Source: Allolobophora icterica | Lineage: Eukaryota > Annelida > Clitellata > Crassiclitellata > Lumbricidae | Reading direction: 5' to 3' | Assembly (NCBI GenBank): GCA_963556255.1 | Contig: OY744613.1 | Span: 49,310,746-49,374,745 of the forward strand | DNA length: 64,000 nt | Shown: piece by piece, positions 56,449 to 64,000 of the stretch | Layout of the letters: every line of letters begins with the position of its first letter | Numbering within the stretch: the stretch's first letter is position 1 | Made by a program: the position numbers and the translations under genes | The notes under the pieces: model-generated | The model's database searches: none | What the model was told of the DNA's origin: nothing | What the model saw: the letters and a program-made list of their open reading frames with translations, nothing else

Positions 56449-57560
56449 TTGTCACCCAAATTCTTTAAATTTGTTGGTCTAAATGGTATGAATTATCTCA
56501 TTTATTATAAATTCCCTGTGTTCTTTAATGTCCAATGCTTTGCGCCTGATGCTTACTTGTGCAAATTACTTAAAGCGACTTACTCTTTTGATACACCTTC
56601 CGATCATTATCCTAGTTTCACACGCCTTGACATACTGCCTACTCCACGTCCCGATCCCGTCTCTCATTCTTTCCGCCGCATCAGCTCCATAAACACTGAA
56701 GCATTGAGAGCACTTACAAAAGAACCCCTGATGCTCAACTCCTCTCTGCCCTAAAAACGGTCACGAATAAATGCCACAACGTATACTGGCTGCGGCTAGA
56801 AAGAAGTTTTACTCCTGATTAGGTAATTCCCGATTCTCTAATCCTCGCCCTCTCTGGAAAGCCATAAACCAACTCCTCCATCGGAACTCCTCCAGCCCAC
56901 TTCCAACACTCTTCCATCTTCTTCAGTAGTTGAGTAGTTCTGCTCCTTTTTCTTCGGCAAAAAATTTCTACCCTCCGTCTCTCTCTTCAATCACACCTTT
57001 CCAAAACCACCATCGAGTCACCCGCAGATTCTCCCTCCTCTACTCATGACTCTCCACGTCCCAATCTCGATAATCATGTTTTGCTGTCCAACCAACATCA
57101 GAGACTGAAGTATTGCATATAATTATTACAATCTCTTCCAAACTAGCACCTACCTCTACTGAAGGACTTTGCATCTGTCTTTGCTCCCATCATCACCAAA
57201 ATAATCACACTCTACTTATCTACTGGCAATTCCCCGTCCATTTCAAGCACTCTTTGCTCGCTCCACTCCTCAAAAAACCATCACTGGATACAGAAATCTT
57301 ATCCACTACCGACATGTCTCTAAACTGTCATTCCTCTCTAAACTAACTAAATCATTATAGACCTGTCTCGGATCAACGACTGCCTGACTTTCAACTGACT
57401 TCTCAACCCATACTAGTCTGGTTTTACCAAGCAGCACTCAAATGAAACCCTACTCACTTCCCTGTACAATGAACGTTTTTGCCATCTCTCGTCAACAGGT
57501 CTCTTGTCTCTGCCTCCTTGACATTTCAGTAGTCATTGATCTAAAACCCTTAATAACACC
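56449..57560 (+). mobile_element. L2/CR1-like LINE, endonuclease/RT junction (decayed)
   Basis: TYSFDTPSDHYPSFTRLDIL (end of the APE-type endonuclease), then HSFRRISSINTEALRALTKE and scattered RT remnants with several stops. It is interrupted at about 57560 by an oppositely oriented LINE. Its probable C-terminal part resumes at 60170. Confidence 0.6.
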
Positions 57561-57562
57561 AC

Positions 57563-60130
57563 ATGTAAGTATGTATGTGTATTCGTTTATTGAGTAAACT
57601 GGTTGTCATACCGCAACCAGGAACAAAAGAGTTAAGAAAAAACTTGAAATAAACATTCAATCGGATCAACAAAGGGCAATCCTCGGGATTATCGTCTATA
57701 AAGTACTCTCGGACTGAAATTTCGATTCTTTTTCTTCGGTAGTTCAAAGTTATGTGGGCGCGTCCATTAGTTGTAGCCTCGAACAATCATCGTTGGAAAG
57801 ATATCACGAAGGACATGGTACATGTTTCTACTCACTGTCTGTAGCAACCTGGCGTATGCCTCTGCCAAAAGATCTTCCATGGAGGGGAATTACATGGCTA
57901 AGAAGCCCATGCGCTTCAGTTTAGAAATGAATCTCTCAAATTTCGATCGATCTGCCGCAGTGTGAGGCCCCGCCAGGTAGGGGTGGCATAAAGCATGCGA
58001 GCCACAGTGGTGGCCCTGGCCACTGTGGCGGCCCTGGCCACCTCATGTAGTGCATCTCCTGGCAGGCCATGTCGTCTCAGCAGCCTTAGAGCATGGATGG
58101 AGCTGGAACACGTCCTTATTAGCTCGTCTGAGTTTGAGGATGTTCCTAGGTCTCCACAGATGGTGACGCCGAGGATTGTTATTGAGGCTACACAGGAGGT
58201 TGTTAAAGACCCATAGAACGACAAGTAATCAACATCTCTCGCGTTTTGTTTGTATTGGGTCGAAGATTATGTGAGGCGGCCCACGATTCAATCGACTCCA
58301 TTTCCTCGACGATGGTGTATCTCATCGAAGCGCTAACTATCAAGTATGTGTCGTCGGCAAACTTTATAATTATGTTCTGGACATGAATTGGATGGAGATC
58401 TGAAGCGTTCACTGTAAATGCCACAGAACCAAAGCCAGAATCTTGCACGACACGCGTTGATTGATGCAGCTGTGGACATTATCCCAGCGAATCGGGTTAT
58501 ATGACTCCGGTCTTGTAAGAAATCAATCAACCAATTGAAGATGTTGCCTAGCTGGGACAGCTTGTGTGTTAGAGTTGAATGTCGCACAGTGTCGAAGGCC
58601 TTTGAGAAGTCGATAGAAATTAGAATCACTGATAATTAGATGTCAGAAGGTGGCTAATGTGGTGAAGGATGGCGATGAGTTCTGCCGTAGTCGACCCTGT
58701 CGGCCAGAAGCCATACTGCAAAGGGGTTCATTGAAGATGGGATATATCAATTTTTACACCAACTCTCTTTCGGGAGAGGACTTGGACGACTGAAATCGGC
58801 CGGAAGTCGGCCGGCTTCTTCGGCAACTCAACCTTGGAAGGCACATGAGAGAAGGCGATCGAGTGATTAACTAGATGAGCCAAGACTTCTGATTATGCCG
58901 GTACAGTCAGTCTCAGAAATCAGGCCGGCAGGCCATCGATGCCGTCATCAGTGTGATGCAGCTAGTCAAGAAGTTGGAACATTCTGACTTCAAAGATGAA
59001 TTGTTGGTTATGTGGTACAGTCACACGCCGGATCGGAGGCTGATATTTGGTGTCTGTTGATGTCTCAGCGAAATGCTCATCGAGTTCTTCAGCTGTGAGT
59101 GCACAAGTAGAAGAATCGGTTGTTTTCTTTCTTGTTAGATCGTTGACTTTTGTCCCTTCTTTGAGGTCAGTCTGTATGAGGTGTGCTTTGGTAGAACGTT
59201 TAGTGCATACTCCCACTCTTCGGGCGCAGGCTGAAGCCTCCTCGATGCGACCAGTTATCATCAGCCGGTTCTTTCTGTGAAGGAGTTGTTTGTTCTCTGG
59301 GGTGCAGAAGAAAGGGTCGGCTGAGGTCATGGTTACCGTTCGCATGGGATATAGTTGGTCGAGGACTCCTAGCGCATCACTGTAGAATCGATTCCAAGCA
59401 CTCTGTGGGTCCTCGATGTCTACGATAGGATAGATGTCACTGGTGGAAAGACAGTGCAGGATTGCAGCATTCTGCCCTGGGGTTCGTCTTCGAAATCTGA
59501 CAGTTGAGGGACGTTTGTTTTGGCTGGTCACTGGATCTGAGGCGGTGGCAATTATTGCCTTATAGCCGGTCTTTATAGCCGATTCGAGGATTTTGTCATT
59601 TGTATGACATGATTCGGATACGAAGAGTCTGTCTAGAATGTTATTCCCTCTAGTTGGTTGTTTGATTTAAGGGATTAGACCCGTACGTTCGACCACCTCT
59701 TGTTCACCCAGCCGATTAAAGTCGCCATCGAGTATCAGCATAGCCTCTGGGTAACTGAACATCAGAGACTCAACTGTCACCTCAAGCCGATCAAGGAGAA
59801 TGGAGGTCTCGTAAACTGGTGTCGGGGGGGGGGGTGGGGTGGTATAAGGCCCCTTTAAACACAGTTCTTTCAGGGAGCGTAATCTTTGTCCAGAGCAGCT
59901 CTGGTGAACGCTTATCACCATCAATGTCGTGTTCTTCGGCTTGCATATTGTTCTTGATGAAGATGGTGACTCCGCCCTATCGTCTAGCCAACCGATCCCG
60001 TCGGAAGAGGTGAAAACTGTCCATGCGATATATCGATTGCAGATGGCTTGATTTGAAATGCGTTTCAGAGACAATAACACAACCAAGATCGTATCCGATC
60101 ATCTCTGCGTGTAGTTGATCTGATTCAAAA
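57563..60130 (-). mobile_element. CR1/Jockey-type LINE, nearly full-length but decayed
   Basis: On the minus strand, in order: APE endonuclease remnants near 60100-59670 (ETHFKSSHLQS, GGVTIFIKNN, MLILDGDFNRL); a linker with a long open frame 59531-58962; and RT pieces (PADFRPISVVQ, SIDFSKAFDTV, IIKFADDTYLIV). The C-terminus has RFISKLKRMGF and RPHNFELPKKKNRNFSPRVL. The tail has TCAATAAACGAATACACATAC. Many stops and frameshifts. Confidence 0.75.
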
Positions 60131-60169
60131 TACCTAAACGAATATAATATAAAGTTATATCAGTCAAAT

Positions 60170-60690
60170 AAACTACTCCACAATCCTCCCAGCCCTCCTA
60201 TCTCCGACAACTGTTCACGGTCCAACCACTCCACTCAACTCGCTCCTCTTCTGCCCTAACATTTCTCCGCCCTTCCGTCACCTCATCACTAAAATTTGTG
60301 ATTCACTTCATAGCATAGCTGTCCCACCCCTCTGGAACAAACTTCCATCAGTACTACGAGAAATATCAGATCCTTCCTACGAAATCACCAAAGCCCTACT
60401 TCTTGCTATCTCTGCACATGTCTTCCATTCAAAACTGAAAACGCTTCTCTTTCACAATTCCTATCCAGATTCCTCTTTTTCCCTTACCTTCTTCGCCGTT
60501 TCAACTCTAAACAACACTCTCTTTAGCCGTCGGACTGTTTGTCTGCCTGCCTCACCCTTTGGATCTTGACCTGGAACTGATTTCACCCCCATCCCGCCTA
60601 TCGAGTATGATTTGCTATGCTTCTGTAAATAAACTGGTTCCCACGACTTCGCACTGTTGGGCTGTGTAGATATCTTGAGATTACAAAATC
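60170..60690 (+). mobile_element. L2/CR1-like LINE C-terminal fragment
   Basis: SIAVPPLWNKLPSVLREIS and HSKLKTLLFHNSYPDS are end motifs of L2/CR1 RT proteins. Probably the 3' remainder of the copy at 56449, split by the minus-strand LINE, though the middle RT part is missing. Confidence 0.6.
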
Positions 60691-61380
60691 ACTGTTTAGC
60701 TCTAATTTTGCAATACAGTCGAATCCGATAAATTGTAAATTGATAGTTTTATCGTAAATGTTTGGTAATGAAATGTTATTTAAACACACCAAGAAATCCT
60801 TCACATACTTCTTTGTGAACCTATTACCAGTTTCATCTATACAAATTTTAACACGTCGCCATTTCAATTCAGCAACACGGTTGTCACCCGGGCCCGTCAT
60901 TTGAAATTGATGAAGGTAAATTGTCAAACGTGGCACAATCTCTGAGGTCTATCATCTTCGATAGTAACGCCTTTTTGCGAACCCATAACCATTTTACCTG
61001 GTTTTCATTGTACTCTTGTTATATCCCACGGTAACTACGTTTCTGCAGCAAAATGAGCGACGCAGGAGATGAAGACTCCGGCACAAGTCACTAGAGTCGA
61101 GGGACGACCCAAGACCACAGCGGATCCTCAGAAGCCAGGAGATACCCCATCTCATACGAAGAGTGCAGCATTGCGACCTCCCCCCGATCAAGAACGCACT
61201 AAAACGAAAACAAAGAAACGAAGCAGATAGAAAAATCAGCGACTCCGATATATTCGAAGGTCCATAAACCGAACAAAAGAACGGATGATCAGGTAATTCA
61301 TTCTGAATGATTCAAATTGACTCTCAGACATCTTCAACATCAAAGATTGAAAATGGAGCGATGTTTATCAAAGACAGAGA
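60691..61380. other. Unassigned region with short open frames
   Basis: A minus-strand open frame 60936-60598 starts at GTG, not ATG, and overlaps LINE sequence. A plus-strand frame at 61052 starts MSDAGDEDSGTSH and stops at once. No convincing gene. Confidence 0.4.
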
Positions 61381-61388
61381 GATGCAAT

Positions 61389-61795
61389 ATTAATATCGAA
61401 AGACGTACATGTCTTATGACCTACTTTCTGTAATTATTGCCTATGACATCATTTGCATAGAGACAATTCGTGTCTCACAAGAGAAGTAATTTACATTTGT
61501 AGCATCTCCTTCATTTAAGTTGTCTCCTAATCTAAACTGAATAACTGTAAGTTTTACTTTTGTTGCACCGAATATTTAGCGTTAAGTATATTAATATCGA
61601 AAGACATACAGATCCTATAGTTCATTGCCTACTTTCTACGAATGTATTATTCGCTCACGACATCATTGCACAAGAGAAGTCACATCATTGACAAATGTAG
61701 CATCTCATTTATTTAAGTTGTCTCCTAAAATAATCTAAACTGAATAACTGTAAGTTTAACTTTTGTTGCACCGAATATTTAGCGTTTGATTTTAT
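61389..61795. repeat. ~200-bp tandem duplication
   Basis: 61389-61588 and 61589-61795 share ATTAATATCGAAAGAC, CACAAGAGAAGT and TTTTGTTGCACCGAATATTT in the same order, with moderate divergence. Confidence 0.8.
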
Positions 61796-61877
61796 GTATT
61801 GTATTTTTAAGATAACATGAATTTTATTGCGAAACCCGATTCGTTTTGTTTGAATATATTTCTATAATAGTTATAAC

Positions 61878-63581
61878 CAGTGATATTATCGTGAACGAGA
61901 ACGAAACGAGAACGAAAAAGAAAAGCCAATCGTTCACGAGAACGAAAACGAGAACGAAAAAGATGTTGAGAACGAGAAGGAAATAGAAACGAAAAAGACT
62001 GGACTCAAAACGAATAAAAACGAGAATCGAAAATGATTTTCCGAACGAAAAGTATTGAAAATCCAACCATGTATTTTATTAAAAACGATAATCGAAAATA
62101 AATTCTTGAACGAAGTATTGAAAATCCAACCATGTCTGTTTATAAAAATTTTCGGCGACACAGTTGAACATCGCGCATGTCTAAACTACAGTCACAAGTC
62201 ACACAACTTCCTGCTTGCGTCTTGCATCTTTGCGATCCCGATTTTCTGTAAAAGTCATTTTACAAAATTATTAATAATGAGTCTAGTAAAAATTTTATAC
62301 GATAGGAAACGTTGAAGTATTGTATGGGAATACTTTGTACATGAAGAAGATAACGATAAAAGACAAAGCCGATAGCCCTATACAGTTCTGAACGACAATA
62401 GAGTAAGGACAACCTTGTGGTGTTCGCAGAGCTGGTAGGCTAGGTGACTGGCTAGGCCTATACAGCATACATGCACGCAACGTTTTCATAAACGATTTTC
62501 CATAGGCCTAAATTAAGCATTATTATGTAAAGTACTTGTTGTTTGGTAACTCGTAATTTTGTAAACCGGCATGGTATTTCCAAAATCAGGCCAAATCAGA
62601 AATAAATGAGATATTGAGGTTTATATAGCCTAGGCTGACCAGACGTCCCGGTTTCCATTGACAGTTCTCTTCTGGATTCTGACCTGTTGTCCCGGCTGCC
62701 TGGAAATATGTAATTTTTGAAGTCAACTGAGTATTGACTCTGTTGTAGTATTTACTCATTTTATTGAACTTAAGGGGCGTTTCTAAAAGGCTGTTTTCTG
62801 GGATTTGGGACGACCCCTTTGAAATAGAGTTAGGGTTAAGTTCAGGGTTAGGTTTGCCAGGGTGGTTGTCTAAGACTCTAAGCCATATTTGCATGCATCT
62901 GCATCCGTCTTTTAGCTACACATTTACTTTTTGTATGTGAAAATCTAGTAATCACAATAAGAAATATTTCTGCAAATTTTTTATTACAGGTAAAAAACCT
63001 ACAAATTTTAAAACACACACAGCGATGTTCATGCATTGTTAACTTCCAATGAAGACAAAAACAAAAAAAACAGTCTATGCAGCATAAAGTTCTGGACATG
63101 TCCAGACTCTGGATGCCTGCATTTCAAGAAAAATTAAGTTGAAAGAATCTTTTCTTTATGTGGACTTTTAAACAGGCAGACGTAACAGGAAGTCGTAATC
63201 TCTGGAAATGCGAGCCTTTCTCAAGCTAAAAGAACATTTCATAAGAATGCGTAATAAACATTAAACAACCTTCTTGAATCAGTACTACTGGTGGACAATG
63301 CCTACAGCAACGACTCCAGCAATTTCTTCTTCATTACTGGTTACTTACTTTGTCAAAACTAAAATTAAAACTAAAATGATTCCAAAAACGAAAATTAAAA
63401 CTAAAATGATTTGAAAAACTGAAACTAAACTAAAACTAAAATGATTTGAAGAATAGAAACGAAATAGAAACGAAAATGATTGAAAAATTCAAAACTGAAA
63501 CTGAAACTAAACAGAAATGATTGATACCCGAACTGAATAAAAACTAAAATAGAAATGATTTCCCGAACGAAAATAACACTG
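61878..63581. mobile_element. hAT-type element, 1.7 kb
   Basis: Ends CAGTGATATTATCGTGAACG and, inverted, CAGTGTTATTTTCGTTCGGG. Each is followed by long AACGAGAACGAAAA- or AACTAAAATGATTTG-type degenerate repeats. Flanks GTTATAAC and GTTATAGC agree at 7 of 8 positions. No transposase recognised. Confidence 0.75.
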
Positions 63582-64000
63582 GTTATAGCAATGATTATGG
63601 TATATATTTCGTTTACATATTATAAATGAATTTTTCGATTCCTGTTTTGTATTTATTGCTATTTTGGTAAATTTTGTTTCTTGATACTCATAATGCCAAT
63701 TCTAATATAGAGGGCATAGTTTTGCAGATGTAATAGTTTCCTGAATCTCTTCTTCTTCTTCTTCTTCTTCTTCTTTTTCTTCTTCTTCTTCTTTTTCTTC
63801 TTCTTCTTCTTCTTTTCCTTCTTCTGTTTCTTCTTCTTCTGTTAGATTTGTTGAGTTTTAACATGTAGTCTATTTTCTCGTTTTAGTATGTGCCTAGAAC
63901 TGTTGAAATTTGAAAGCATGACAATCTATAGTTTTAGTCTTTTTTAGTCTGGAATGACCATGACAATCGAACGTTTTAGTCTGTAGATGACAGTCTGTGT
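63582..64000. other. Right flank with (TTC)n
   Basis: Pyrimidine-rich (TTC)n at 63747-63838; otherwise nothing recognised up to the window edge. Confidence 0.7.

Noticed and set aside
60598..60936. 112-codon minus-strand frame as a gene
   Set aside because: Starts with GTG, overlaps the end of an L2/CR1 fragment and shows no recognisable domain.

Overview
This is animal (metazoan) genomic DNA. It has spliced exons with GT/AG borders, very long simple repeats, and a dense load of LINEs, SINEs, hAT elements and LTR retrotransposons, plus the end of an integrated double-stranded DNA virus-like element. The repeat mix suggests a marine invertebrate such as a lancelet, echinoderm, hemichordate or mollusc. 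The sequence alone does not let me choose among these.

Layout. 1-5.2 kb is one end of an adintovirus/Maverick-type element. A minus-strand block carries a packaging ATPase, a penton-like gene with a stop codon, a pX-like protein, a dUTPase-fold-like protein, a two-helix membrane protein and an edge-truncated conserved ORF. A divergent plus-strand gene fuses a zinc ribbon, a parvovirus-type phospholipase A2, a retroviral-type integrase and a chromodomain, and is broken by one frameshift. 5.2-10.9 kb is non-coding: microsatellites, two tRNA-derived SINEs and a hAT MITE.

10.9-51.7 kb is a host locus of tandemly duplicated immunoglobulin-superfamily receptor genes. Copy A (10.9-17.1 kb) is fragmentary: a decayed V-type exon, an intact Ig exon, a cytoplasmic-tail exon with two YxxL/V motifs, and a dead second copy of that tail. 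Copy B runs plus-strand from a signal-peptide exon at 17.45 kb through three Ig exons (23.2, 28.2, 40.5 kb), a 15-residue stalk exon (41.0 kb), a transmembrane exon (41.6 kb) and a second hydrophobic, Cys-rich exon (51.5 kb). Every internal border is phase 1. Its introns are swollen by transposons: a four-deep nest of hAT-type elements (24.2-28.1 kb), LINEs with a restriction-like endonuclease inside TAA microsatellites (28.8-33.4 kb), an LTR with a tRNA-Leu primer site (29.7-30.2 kb), a LINE with an inverted 5' part (38.5-40.0 kb), and a hAT element (41.9-51.2 kb) that holds a full Gypsy element (42.4-49.5 kb).

51.7-64 kb has no further exon that I can see. It holds a ~175-bp tandem repeat, a LINE split by a hAT element with an intact 8-bp target duplication, two opposed LINE remnants, and another hAT-type element near the right edge.

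All transposon genes seen here are broken or truncated except two long open stretches: the Gypsy gag and the RT/endonuclease part of one TAA-associated LINE. Domain calls come from motif recognition by eye. No database search was run.
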